Shown piece by piece: positions 40,635 to 49,543 of a stretch of DNA of 64,000 nt. This DNA is from Betaproteobacteria bacterium. GTDB lineage: Bacteria; Pseudomonadota; Gammaproteobacteria; Burkholderiales; Rhodocyclaceae. The notes below the pieces were generated by a model. That model had not been told where the DNA came from, made no database searches, and saw nothing but the letters and a program-made list of their open reading frames with translations. The translations under genes were made by a program, and so were the position numbers. Where the stretch lies: the NCBI GenBank assembly GCA_016234745.1, contig JACRAR010000030.1:124001-188000 (forward strand), written 5' to 3'. Each line of letters starts with the position of its first letter. The first letter of the stretch is position 1.

Positions 40635-40853
40635 ATAGCCCAGCGTGATGATTAGCGCCCTGCCTACACGGTCACTGAGTTTACCAACCATCGGCGCAAC
40701 AACGACGCACGAGATGTTGAACAATGCATAGAGCAACACGATATCCTTGACAGCTGAAGTTTAGACACCCGCGGTCGCCGTCGGATGCCGAAGGCATTCC
40801 CGCGCCGCGAGAAATATTTTCCAAAAAGTGCAAAAAATTCTGCAATATTGCTC

Positions 40854-40882
40854 TTGACAGCAGATTGTAAAATATGTAAATT
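40854..40882 (+). promoter_or_regulatory. Sigma-70-type promoter before the catabolic block
   Basis: TTGACA at 40,854-40,859 and TAAATT at 40,877-40,882 are separated by 17 bases, a near-consensus sigma-70 promoter. It lies 140 bases before the BadI-like gene in AT-rich DNA. A 6-bp inverted repeat follows within the expected transcribed start region. All six genes to 51,208 run in the same direction and could be read from it. Confidence 0.55.
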
Positions 40883-40901
40883 AAGAAAAACCACCATACG
40901 G

Positions 40902-40918
40902 TTGGTTGTGTTAACCAA
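40902..40918. promoter_or_regulatory. Inverted repeat TTGGTT-N5-AACCAA, probable operator
   Basis: TTGGTT, GTGTT, AACCAA form a perfect 6-bp inverted repeat about 20 bases downstream of the -10 element. A repressor bound here would block the promoter. The TetR protein encoded at 58,712 is the only regulator close to the catabolic genes and is a candidate; I did not find the same repeat before its own gene. Confidence 0.45.
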
Positions 40919-41021
40919 ATAATTACCACCGCCGATAACCTTGACAGTCCGTCGTTTTACAAGAAGCTCAACGAACTGCGCCGGGAGTTTGGAGTTATCC
41001 ACAGGACAGAGGAGTAGTCAG

Positions 41022-41807
41022 ATGGAATTCGAAGATATTCTCTATGAGAAAAGAGATGGTGTTGCAAAAATTTCCATAAATCGCCCAAAGGTATATAACG
41101 CGTTTCGAATAAAGACACTTGCCGAGATATCCGATGCATTAACCGATGCTGATGAAAACTATCCAAGCATCGGCGTGGTTGTCCTTACCGGGGTTGGCGA
41201 TAAGAGTTTTTGTACAGGAGGCGACGCCGGAGAAAAGGGTGCTGCGCACGTTTACCCAAGAGGCATGATCATGATGCACGCCCGCGCCATCGATCTCATC
41301 AGGAAAATACAGCAGCCGGTAATTGCTGCAGTCAACGGTTATGCGCTGGGCGGCGGGCACGTATTACAGACAGTCTGTGACCTTACGATTGCGTCGGAAA
41401 CTGCGGTATTCGGTCAAACCGGCCCGCGTTCGGGCAGCTTCGACGCGGGCTACGGCGCGGGTTACATCGCGAGGCTGGTTGGAGAGAAGAAGGCCAGAGA
41501 GATATGGTACCTCTGCCAAAAGTACTCGGCACAGGAAGCGCTGGGGATGGGACTCGTGAATAAGGTCGTTCCTGCGGACAAGCTCGAGGAAGAAGTGGCT
41601 GATTGGTGCAAAGTTATCATGGATAAGAGTCCCACTGCTATACGGTGTCTCAAGGCGAGCTTCAATGCACAAGCCGGAAGTTGCATGGGGAATGCCCTGC
41701 TGGGCGACGAGATGGCATGGGGTTTCTGGAACAGCGAAGAAGCGTTTGAGGGGCGCAACGCCTTTGATGGACGTCGAACCGCCGATTTCTCAAAATTTAG
41801 AAAATGA
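41022..41807 (+). CDS. badI: BadI-like 2-ketocyclohexanecarboxyl-CoA hydrolase (crotonase/MenB family)
   Basis: The 261-residue crotonase-fold enzyme resembles BadI of Rhodopseudomonas, which hydrolytically opens 2-ketocyclohexanecarboxyl-CoA to pimeloyl-CoA, more than MenB (judged from memory). Seen are FEDILYEKRDGVAKISINRP, the oxyanion segments FCTGGDAGEKG and GYALGGGHVLQTVCDLTIAS, the FGQTGPRSGSFDAGYGAGYI stretch that corresponds to the ring-opening active site (Asp and Tyr), and EKKAREIWYLCQKYSAQEA. GAGGAG lies 7 bases before the ATG at 41,022. It is the first gene of the low-GC block. MenB-type condensation is the alternative, but no other menaquinone gene is near. Confidence 0.78.
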   Translation: MEFEDILYEKRDGVAKISINRPKVYNAFRIKTLAEISDALTDADENYPSIGVVVLTGVGDKSFCTGGDAGEKGAAHVYPRGMIMMHARAIDLIRKIQQPVIAAVNGYALGGGHVLQTVCDLTIASETAVFGQTGPRSGSFDAGYGAGYIARLVGEKKAREIWYLCQKYSAQEALGMGLVNKVVPADKLEEEVADWCKVIMDKSPTAIRCLKASFNAQAGSCMGNALLGDEMAWGFWNSEEAFEGRNAFDGRRTADFSKFRK

Positions 41808-41940
41808 TATTTTTGCGACGCTTGCAGGCCCTCCTTACGCCGGCATTTTTCGCTTGAGAGGTGGTCTTCGAACGGGTGCCCCACCCCACCATAATTCGGT
41901 CAGTAGAAATATTTTAGGCATAACTGCAAGGTTAAACCAA

Positions 41941-43074
41941 ATGAACGGACTCAGCTCAGAACAGATCGCCATCAGAGATACCGCGGCAAGGTACGCACGA
42001 GATCAGATTCAGCCATGGCACGAGGCTGACGAATCCCAAGGACGCTTTCGGCGTGAGGTTGTTGCTGAAATGGGAGCATTGGGTTTCTGGGGGGCGCTAG
42101 TTCCCGAAACCTACGATGGAACAGGGACTGGCTTTCTGAGTGCCATCTTAATCACTGAAGAGATCGCCAAGGTAAGCCCTGCCTATGCGGGTCATATGAT
42201 CACGCAGAGCGTAGCCGTGGCGGGAACGATCCTCAGCCATGGTTCCGAGCAGCAAAAGAGACAGTACATCCCCGCGTTAATAGCAGGTCGCACCATAGGG
42301 TGCTTCGCTGCAACGGAGCCAAATGTGGGATCTGATGTGGCGGCGATAGGGGCGACTGCACTTGAGAATTCCGATGACTTCGTTTTGAATGGTACAAAGA
42401 GCTGGATCACGAACGCCCCAGTGGCGGACTTGGCTCTGGTATTTGCCCGTACCGCTCCTCGGCGTTCGGGAATATCGTGTTTCCTGGTGGACCTCCACCA
42501 AACGCGGGGCGTTACGGTTCGCGAGACGGAGAAGTTGGGACAGAGATGTGCGAAGGTGGGAGAAATCTTCTTTGAAGATACGCACTTGCCTAAGAGCGCC
42601 TTGATCGGGAAACAAGGAAAAGGGTTCTCGACACTTATGGACCTTCTGGGGAACACTCGACTGTTCGCGGCGGCTAGGGCGCTAGGCTTGGCGTCGACAT
42701 GCTTGCACGCCAGTCTTGAGTATGCCAAAACGAGGAGTCAGTTCGGTGTTCCGATCGGGAATCATCAATTGATTCAAGCACAGCTCGCGGAGATGTATGT
42801 CACGGAGCAGGCCGCGCGAACTTTCATATACAAAGTGGCCAGAGACAAAGACCTGGGCACAGACAGTCCGATGGATGTCTCCGCGGCGAAATACTTTGCC
42901 TGTGAGGCGGCGGTACGCGCTGCCGAGAAAGCTATGCGTATTTATGGTGCCTACGGTTACTCGATGGAGTATCCGATTCAAAGGTATCTGAGAGACGCGC
43001 AAGCGATGGTGATTACAGAGGGTTGCTCCAATATTCAACAGTTAATTATTGCTCGGCACTTGCTGAAAGCATGA
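41941..43074 (+). CDS. Acyl-CoA dehydrogenase
   Basis: The 377-residue FAD enzyme introduces a trans-2,3 double bond into acyl-CoA. Typical parts: LGFWGALVPETYDGTGTG, AGRTIGCFAATEPNVGSDVA (FAD loop), NGTKSWITNAPVADLALVFA, ARALGLASTCLHASLEYAKT and RSQFGVPIGNHQLIQAQLAE. The catalytic base is probably Glu in VITEGCSNIQQLIIARHL. Start at 41,941 gives the usual length; the frame is open further upstream without a family match. A close relation to glutaryl-, pimeloyl- or cyclic acyl-CoA dehydrogenases cannot be decided. Electron acceptor (ETF) genes are not in the window. Confidence 0.88.
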   Translation: MNGLSSEQIAIRDTAARYARDQIQPWHEADESQGRFRREVVAEMGALGFWGALVPETYDGTGTGFLSAILITEEIAKVSPAYAGHMITQSVAVAGTILSHGSEQQKRQYIPALIAGRTIGCFAATEPNVGSDVAAIGATALENSDDFVLNGTKSWITNAPVADLALVFARTAPRRSGISCFLVDLHQTRGVTVRETEKLGQRCAKVGEIFFEDTHLPKSALIGKQGKGFSTLMDLLGNTRLFAAARALGLASTCLHASLEYAKTRSQFGVPIGNHQLIQAQLAEMYVTEQAARTFIYKVARDKDLGTDSPMDVSAAKYFACEAAVRAAEKAMRIYGAYGYSMEYPIQRYLRDAQAMVITEGCSNIQQLIIARHLLKA

Positions 43075-43255
43075 ACACTTACGACATCGCTCGTCGAGTG
43101 GTTATGCTGCAACATCAAGCACGAGTATGTTTGGTATGCCCGAAAGGGTAATGACGGCATGACGGAACTATTGCTGCGGCTACCGGAATAGCTTGCCTTG
43201 GCCGAATCAAGTCCGAAGTGCTACTGCACGAAGTACAGACACGGGAGAAACAGTA

Positions 43256-44719
43256 ATGGCTTATCAGGATCTTCGCGATTGGATTAACACACTGGAAAAG
43301 GAAGGTGAGCTCTCACGAGTGAAGGAGAAGGTGGATTGGGACTTGGAACTTGGGGCGGTGGTGCAAGAGACCTTGGATCGGCGAGGGCCTGCGCTGCTGT
43401 TCGAAAACGTCAAGGATCATGAGCATACAATCGGGAGGAAGGTTTTTTCCAATTCCGTTGGAGCCTATAGTCGCGTAGCCCTAATGCTGGGGCTTCCAAA
43501 GGATACTCCATATCCAGATCTGATCCGAGTGTGGCGGGAGCGGTCTGCGGCGCCGATTAAGCCGGTAATCGTGGATTCGGGGCCTTGTAAGGAAGTTATT
43601 TTGCAAGGAGATGACGTAGATTTGTTTCAGTTCCCGGTGCCGAAATGGCACAAGTTGGACGGGGGGCGCTACATCGGAACATTTGACGGCGTGGTGACCA
43701 AAGATGTGGTTGGGGACTGGATGAATGTCGGACTGTACCGGCAGATGATCCATGACCGGAGCCATACCGGAATTACGATCCCTACCGGCCAGCACATTTG
43801 GAGACACTGGCGGGAGCACAAGGGGGCCGGAAAAAATATGCCTGTGTCCATTGCCATCGGATGGGATCCCGTGCTTCCAGCCGTGGCATGTGCCCCGGTA
43901 CCGCCAGGGGTCTGTGAATATGACATCATGGGGGCACTGAGGCAAGCGCCGGTGGAACTGGTGAAGTGCGAAACGAACGATCTTTATGTGCCTGCTTCCT
44001 GCGAGATCGTTTTGGAAGGAGAGGTTTCCTCAGATTTCAGTACTTTCCGCGACGAGGGTCCATTTGGAGAATACACGGGGTATTACTGCTCGGTTCCGGC
44101 GAGTCGGCCTGTCTTCCACGTTAAGTGCATCACATGCCGAAAGGACCCCATCTTCCAAGGAACACAAGAAGGTGTGCCGATCAACGAGGATCACATCATT
44201 AGCTCTGTTAACCATAGCGCTGCCATATGGGATCTGCTGGACGAAAGGATGACCGGTGTTAAGGGAGTCAATGTAGACAAAAGCACTGGATGGGCAAATG
44301 TGTACGTCCAAATTGACAACAGTTATTACGGTCAAGTGCATCAGGTAGCTGCAAATATTTGGAGTTCTGGTCTCTCAAATATGATTGGCAAAAATATCTT
44401 CGTAGTTGACGAGGACGTAGATGTCTACGATTTGGAAAAAATCATGTGGGCTTTTGCCTATCGTGTCCGTCCATCGGAAGACATTGTGAAGTACCCCGGA
44501 TGGGTAAGCTACCTCGACCCGGTGGCCCACCCAAAGGATAGGATTGCCGCTGCTGTCAACAAAGGGGAGAGGTTGCTCATTGATGCCACTAAGCCATTCG
44601 ACAACCCAAAAAGTGCCGAATGGTTTGGTCTAAAGTTTGCCCCCTTGGCGTACCCGGACGACGAGACAATGGAGAAGGTTAGGAAACATTGGAAAAAGTA
44701 CGGGATTGGGCAACGTTAG
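43256..44719 (+). CDS. UbiD-family prenylated-FMN (de)carboxylase
   Basis: The 487-residue enzyme belongs to the UbiD family, which adds or removes CO2 on unsaturated or aromatic acids using prenylated FMN. Visible are GPALLFENVKDHEHTIGRKV, the cofactor segment NVGLYRQMIHD (157-167), IPTGQHIWRHWREHKG (175-190) and the catalytic-glutamate motif EGPFGEYTGYY (267-277), then GTQEGVPINEDHIISS. Length fits (about 490). GGGAG lies before the ATG at 43,256. The cofactor would come from the UbiX protein encoded at 61,127. Whether it decarboxylates a pathway intermediate or carboxylates the substrate is open. Confidence 0.9.
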   Translation: MAYQDLRDWINTLEKEGELSRVKEKVDWDLELGAVVQETLDRRGPALLFENVKDHEHTIGRKVFSNSVGAYSRVALMLGLPKDTPYPDLIRVWRERSAAPIKPVIVDSGPCKEVILQGDDVDLFQFPVPKWHKLDGGRYIGTFDGVVTKDVVGDWMNVGLYRQMIHDRSHTGITIPTGQHIWRHWREHKGAGKNMPVSIAIGWDPVLPAVACAPVPPGVCEYDIMGALRQAPVELVKCETNDLYVPASCEIVLEGEVSSDFSTFRDEGPFGEYTGYYCSVPASRPVFHVKCITCRKDPIFQGTQEGVPINEDHIISSVNHSAAIWDLLDERMTGVKGVNVDKSTGWANVYVQIDNSYYGQVHQVAANIWSSGLSNMIGKNIFVVDEDVDVYDLEKIMWAFAYRVRPSEDIVKYPGWVSYLDPVAHPKDRIAAAVNKGERLLIDATKPFDNPKSAEWFGLKFAPLAYPDDETMEKVRKHWKKYGIGQR

Positions 44720-44760
44720 CGGGGAATTGAATTGGTGGCAACCACAACATGGAGGGGAAT

Positions 44761-46932
44761 ATGGAACATCATCACGGACAGCAGTACCGTATATACACAG
44801 ACACAGGGGGCACCTTCACTGACTGCGTAATCGTGACGCATGAAGGACGCGTTATGGTAGGTAAATCCCCAACAACACCTGCAGATCTTAAAGAGTGTTT
44901 TTTTGAGAGCATCGAAGCCACCCTTGCGGTAGTAGGCATGGAAGGGGACGAAGAGTTTTTCGCCAACACGAGGGTCGTGGGATATGGCACGACGCAAGGT
45001 ACGAACCTCGTTATCACGGGGACAGGAGCTCCGAATCTGGGATTCATTACGACAAAAGGGCACGAAGACCGGACTTTGATCGGACGATTCCGAGCGGCTG
45101 GTCTGTCTCCGGAGGAGGGAATGCACCTTGTTATGGCGGACAAGCCCGAGCCGCTGATTCCACGAATGCGGATCAAGGGCGTGGCAGAACGGGTGGACTC
45201 TTACGGAGAAGTGCTCGTTCCATTGCAGGAAGATGAGGTCCGGAATGTGGTCAAGGATCTCGTAGAAAAAAAAAGGGTAGAGGGAATCGCAGTAGGTTTC
45301 TTGTGGTCTTTCATTAACCCAAAACACGAACTCAGGGCGCGCGAGATTATCCGCGAGCTGTACCCCGAACTTTCCGTGGCTTTGTCTCATGAAGTAAACC
45401 CACTCATCCGAGAAGAGCCTCGTTTCCGCACGACACACATTGACCTGTACATTGGGAAGGCATTGCGAGCACTGCTGGGCGCCATTGAGGAAACTTTGCA
45501 CCAGCGCGGTTACCAGTATCCACTGCTCGTGCTACAGGCAGCGGGTGGAGTGTCCCGCGCAGCAATTGTGAAACCCGCCAACACGCTGCACTCTGGCCCA
45601 GTAGGCGGATTGATGGGGGTCGAGTTCTTAAAGGGTTTGTATAACATAGATAACGCAATAGGTTCCGACGTAGGGGGGACAAGTTTCGACATCACCCTAT
45701 TGAGTGAAAAAGGCCTGGAATACCTCAGGGAGCCCATTGTGGGCCGCTTTCAGATTTCGAACCCGATGCTTGAAATCAAAACCATCGGTGCGGGTGGAGG
45801 AACCATTGCCTGGGTAGATCCTATAACCAATACCCTACGCTTGGGTCCGAGAAGTGCGGGTGCGAATCCGGGCCCGGTCAGTTATGGGAAGGGGGGCACC
45901 GAACCTACCGTCACCGATGCAGATCTAGTGCTCAACCGAATTGATCCTGACTACTTCCTCGGCGGCCGAATAAAGCTTGATCGTGACAAGGCGGTACAGG
46001 CCATCGAAGAGAAGATCGCCAAACCTCTCAACATGGATGTGTACCAGGCCGCAGAGGCCATCGTCAGTATTGTGGATGCCACGATGGGCATCGCGCTCCG
46101 CGGGACACTCGCGGAGAAAGGCTGCGACCCAGCCCGTTTCACTCTCATCGCCTTCGGCGGGGCGGGGCCGACGCATTGTGCCGGTTACTCGGAAGGATTA
46201 GGGTTTAGGGAGATCATCGTGCCGGAACTGGCATCGGTATTCTCTGCGTTTGGGGCTTCCACTGCAGCGGTCCGTCACAGGTACGAGCAATCTCCTTTTG
46301 TGGTCATCCCGCAGTTGCCTTATGACCAGGTGAGTTTGGAATTTGATAAGGAACATTTGACGCTAGACATGTTTCCCGAATGGGCACGGAAGCGTTTGAA
46401 CGCAACGGCATCTACCCTGGAACAGGCAGCCAAAGAGGATATGTACGCAGAGGGATTCGACGACGGGGAGTTTTCCCTTCGATACGAGATTGCGGCGAGG
46501 TATGGGAGGCAACTTTGGGAAGTTAGAGTAGAAACGCCGGGGGTCCGACTAGAGAGTAAAGAGAACTGCTGTGCGATGCTCCATGCATTCGAACAGGAAT
46601 ACATCAGAACGTACGGGCGAGGGGCGATGGTTCCTACCGGTGGAATTGAAATTATCATGGTTGTCGTTGAGGCGATTGCGCACCAAGAACGCCTTAAACT
46701 CCTTAGCTACGAATTCGCAGGGCGAAGCCCCGAAAAGGCGAGAAAGGGTTCCAGAAGCGTGCGTTGGAAACAGGGGTTCCTGGATACTGCCGTGTACGAG
46801 TGGAATCTGATCGGGAATGGCAACGAAATTGATGGGCCTGCTATTGTCGAATCCACAACGACAACCTTTGTGATTCCTCCAGGTCGGAAAGTTACGGCGG
46901 ATCGGTATCGCAATATGCGGATGACCGGTTGA
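44761..46932 (+). CDS. HyuA-type subunit of an acetone/acetophenone-carboxylase-like enzyme
   Basis: The 723-residue protein is of the hydantoinase A/oxoprolinase family. Actin-like ATP-binding motifs: RIYTDTGGTFTDCVIVTHEG at the N-terminus, then GYGTTQGTNLVITGTGAPN, NAIGSDVGGTSFDITLLSEK (second phosphate loop) and TLIAFGGAGPTHCAGYSEGL. The length and the partner gene, a HyuB subunit with an acetone-carboxylase gamma domain, point to ATP-dependent carboxylation of a ketone, not hydantoin hydrolysis. I start at 44,761 with GGAGGGGAAT just before; an ATG 12 bases upstream is possible. Family members phosphorylate bicarbonate and/or the enol of the ketone. Confidence 0.85.
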   Translation: MEHHHGQQYRIYTDTGGTFTDCVIVTHEGRVMVGKSPTTPADLKECFFESIEATLAVVGMEGDEEFFANTRVVGYGTTQGTNLVITGTGAPNLGFITTKGHEDRTLIGRFRAAGLSPEEGMHLVMADKPEPLIPRMRIKGVAERVDSYGEVLVPLQEDEVRNVVKDLVEKKRVEGIAVGFLWSFINPKHELRAREIIRELYPELSVALSHEVNPLIREEPRFRTTHIDLYIGKALRALLGAIEETLHQRGYQYPLLVLQAAGGVSRAAIVKPANTLHSGPVGGLMGVEFLKGLYNIDNAIGSDVGGTSFDITLLSEKGLEYLREPIVGRFQISNPMLEIKTIGAGGGTIAWVDPITNTLRLGPRSAGANPGPVSYGKGGTEPTVTDADLVLNRIDPDYFLGGRIKLDRDKAVQAIEEKIAKPLNMDVYQAAEAIVSIVDATMGIALRGTLAEKGCDPARFTLIAFGGAGPTHCAGYSEGLGFREIIVPELASVFSAFGASTAAVRHRYEQSPFVVIPQLPYDQVSLEFDKEHLTLDMFPEWARKRLNATASTLEQAAKEDMYAEGFDDGEFSLRYEIAARYGRQLWEVRVETPGVRLESKENCCAMLHAFEQEYIRTYGRGAMVPTGGIEIIMVVVEAIAHQERLKLLSYEFAGRSPEKARKGSRSVRWKQGFLDTAVYEWNLIGNGNEIDGPAIVESTTTTFVIPPGRKVTADRYRNMRMTG

Positions 46933-47035
46933 AAGTCTCCGTCCAACGAAGCTGATCAAACCCTTTTTATTGGCGGGTTGCGGTCGCAAGCCAAACGCCG
47001 ATAGACCCATACAAAGCACTAAAAGGAGCAATTAA

Positions 47036-49456
47036 ATGGTGAAGAGTCAAATAGTGGAGAATCAGACACTCGACAACACTGCGGCGATGGATAGCCAAGA
47101 TCTGGGCGTTATCCAATACGAGGTTTTCTATAACCGCCAAAAACAGATTATGGAAGAAGGCAAAGAAGTGCTGCGATGCCTTTCCGGATCAACCATCGCG
47201 AGAGAGGCTGGGGAGGTAATGCAGGCTTTTTACCTTCCGACGGGTGAGGCAACCAGTATTGCCACTGGCATTCTGATGCACATTATGAATGTGACGCGGG
47301 TTATCAAATATATGAAAGAGACCGCGTATGAATTAAACGGGATCAATGTGTTTGAGGGAGACCAGTTTGTTAACAACGATGCATACATTGGAGGCATGCA
47401 TGTTCCCGACATCTCACTAGTTGCGCCCATTTTCTACAAGGGTGAATTAGTCGGGTACACGGCTTCCATTTCTCATACGACAGAGGTGGGCGGCATCGAT
47501 CCGGGCGGAATGTGCCCCGGGGCGACGGAGGCATGGCATGACGGGATCATCTTGCCAGCCGTGAAGCTCGTCGAGAAAGGGCAGATGAGAAGGGATGTGC
47601 TGAACATGATCCTCCGTGCTGTTCGGGCACCCGCAGCCATGGAGGTCGACCTGAAAGCGAGACTGGCAGCAAACGAAAGAGTCCAGACAAGGATGACGGC
47701 GCTGATCGACGATGTGGGTATTGAATTCTTCAAGAAGGCTTCAAGGCAGCTGCTTAGGGACGCCGAGAAGGAGGCCCGGGACCGAATTCAACAGCTGCGC
47801 CCCGGGATCTATTGTTCAAGAGTGTACAACGACACGGTCGGCATTCGAGGGGATCGGCTGGCCACGATCGAGGTCAAAATGGAGGTGACCGAAGCCGGTG
47901 AACTACACGTCCGAGTACCTGTCGTATCTCCGCAGCTCCCTAGTTACAATAATGCGTACTTGCCGGCTGTAGAGGCTAGCGCGTTCTACGTTCTCCTAGT
48001 CCAATTGCTCTACGACACCCGCTGGAATTCAGCAATAGCGAACTTGGTGCATATCGAAGTGCTGCCGCACTCGAGACTCAATGCGGATGCAAGTCAAAGT
48101 GTTGGTTACGCGACTGTCGGTATCTCCCAAGTGTTCACAAATGCTCTCGTTGAGTGCATGAGCCGCGCCTTCTATTGCTCAGGGAAACAAGCAGATACGG
48201 TGGCAATGCATAACGCTGTGGCCTGCGGGATTTGGGGTGGCGTCGATCAATATGGTCGCAGTTGCGGCAACATCTTGTCCAACTTATGGCCCGCGTCAGG
48301 TATGGGAGGTAGGTTTGGGCGGGATGGTATCGACTCATCGGTGCAGTACTTTAACCCATGGACCTACACAGCAGATGCAGAAGGAGAAGAGGCCTTAATG
48401 CCGGTGTTGCACTGGGCGGTGAAACACAGGGCAAACTCCGGTGGGTTTGGGAGGTGGCGGGGTGGAAACGGCGTGCAGGGTATCGATGTTGTACATCGAT
48501 CGGATACGGTCGTGAATTATGTTATTGGAACCGGAGGTAAAATCCCGGTAAGCCAAGGATTATTTGGTGGATATCCAGCTGCCTCCGTGTACGCCGACCG
48601 GTTCGTCAATACGGACTTTTTTGCCCGTCTCAAGCAGGGGAATTCGGTCCCGGTTGATTTCCACGAGATCCGTGGCGTCCTGAAAGGCGACTATATCGAG
48701 GGACCTCCGAGCATATCAGCCATGCCTGTCAAGGCTGGCGATATCGTCATGTATTCGAGCCTGGGAGGTGCAGGGCAAGGCGATCCACTGCAGCGCGAAC
48801 CTGCGGCGATCGAAAAAGACCTTCAAGATGAGCTTGTCAGCGTAAGTGTCGCTGAAAAAATGTACAAGGTTTCGATCGATCACAATACACTGAAAGTGAA
48901 CCTGTCGAAAACAAAGGAACTACGAGAACAAGAAAGGCAGAAGAGAAAGCAGCAAGGCGAGCCCTGCGGCATATATCTTAAGACACTCGTGAAGAAGAGG
49001 CGTGATGGGAACATCTCGGAAGAGGCACGCGCGTTTCTCGATGAGACACGAGGATTCTGCAATGAGTTTGCAGCCGAGATGGCGACTGAGGAGATGGCAA
49101 GCAAACAAGAATGGAAACCTGTCGGCTACGGAGATAACGTAAGCGGGGAAGTTGCTCCACTGACAATGTACGTGGGTCTAGGAAAATTAAATGGTGGGCA
49201 GATGGTGACATACTGCACTGAGTGTGGCTTTATTTACGGAGGGGCTTCGCACAACTTCAAGTACTACTCTCTTGCCTACGAACGAGATCCAAGAGAGATT
49301 TATCCGGGGCCAGAATCCGGGGACCGGATGAGTCCGGATCCAGACTGGTGTGTGCTCCGAGAGTTCTACTGCCCGGGCTGTGGGACGCAAATTGAAGTTG
49401 AGGCGGTGCCCCCGGGGACCCCGATTCTCCAGAACTATGTGCTGGCAAAGGCGTGA
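47036..49456 (+). CDS. HyuB-type carboxylase subunit fused to acetone carboxylase gamma domain
   Basis: The 806-residue protein begins with a hydantoinase B domain (IQYEVFYNRQKQIMEEGKEV, FEGDQFVNNDAYIGGMHVPD, ISLVAPIFYKGELVGYTASI, HTTEVGGIDPGGMCPGATEA, and later GGFGRWRGGNGVQG and SSLGGAGQGDPLQREPAAIE). After a charged linker of about 60 residues it ends with a zinc-ribbon domain: VTYCTECGFIYG, DPREIYPGPESG, SPDPDWCVLREFYCPGCGTQ and IEVEAVPPGTPI. This is the core of the separate 20-kDa gamma subunit in acetone carboxylase. The four cysteines of the two CxxC pairs are kept. The fusion fixes alpha and gamma at 1:1. AAAGGAG lies before the ATG. Confidence 0.87.
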   Translation: MVKSQIVENQTLDNTAAMDSQDLGVIQYEVFYNRQKQIMEEGKEVLRCLSGSTIAREAGEVMQAFYLPTGEATSIATGILMHIMNVTRVIKYMKETAYELNGINVFEGDQFVNNDAYIGGMHVPDISLVAPIFYKGELVGYTASISHTTEVGGIDPGGMCPGATEAWHDGIILPAVKLVEKGQMRRDVLNMILRAVRAPAAMEVDLKARLAANERVQTRMTALIDDVGIEFFKKASRQLLRDAEKEARDRIQQLRPGIYCSRVYNDTVGIRGDRLATIEVKMEVTEAGELHVRVPVVSPQLPSYNNAYLPAVEASAFYVLLVQLLYDTRWNSAIANLVHIEVLPHSRLNADASQSVGYATVGISQVFTNALVECMSRAFYCSGKQADTVAMHNAVACGIWGGVDQYGRSCGNILSNLWPASGMGGRFGRDGIDSSVQYFNPWTYTADAEGEEALMPVLHWAVKHRANSGGFGRWRGGNGVQGIDVVHRSDTVVNYVIGTGGKIPVSQGLFGGYPAASVYADRFVNTDFFARLKQGNSVPVDFHEIRGVLKGDYIEGPPSISAMPVKAGDIVMYSSLGGAGQGDPLQREPAAIEKDLQDELVSVSVAEKMYKVSIDHNTLKVNLSKTKELREQERQKRKQQGEPCGIYLKTLVKKRRDGNISEEARAFLDETRGFCNEFAAEMATEEMASKQEWKPVGYGDNVSGEVAPLTMYVGLGKLNGGQMVTYCTECGFIYGGASHNFKYYSLAYERDPREIYPGPESGDRMSPDPDWCVLREFYCPGCGTQIEVEAVPPGTPILQNYVLAKA

Positions 49457-49543
49457 CCCTTCCTATTACTTGACCCCGTGCGAGAGCAAAGGAGCATCCG
49501 GGGGAGAGAGGCAGGCAAGAGACAGAACAAAGGAGTGGTTTCT

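Larger units (their letters stand above)
39185..40758 (-). pseudogene. MFS transporter remnant, rearranged and interrupted by IS630
   Basis: Removing the IS630 element and one TA copy joins 40,758-40,634 with 39,531 onward in one minus-strand frame: DIVLLYALFNISCVVVAPMV, GKLSDRVGRALIITLGYL, then VYLLMSLGFAFATTQWQVIA and EAQSKAFIADIELDRRASAI, ending near FVTGMIHSLIAGF. A frame change then leads to FSEAFLLLRAQNVGLAVTWV and VPMILIVTNVL up to a stop at 39,185. In intact members of this family the FLLLRAQ part comes before the LSDR part, so the fragments are out of order: two decayed copies or a rearrangement. The 5' end is missing where the catabolic block begins. Confidence 0.7.

Noticed and set aside
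41022-41807. Menaquinone enzyme MenB
   Set aside because: MenB shares the fold and the active-site Tyr/Asp, but no other men gene is near and the sequence pattern and neighbours fit BadI better; kept only as the alternative.
41665-43074. Long N-terminal extension of the acyl-CoA dehydrogenase
   Set aside because: The first 92 residues of this frame lie partly in the BadI-like gene in another frame and do not match the family, whose start fits the ATG at 41,941.
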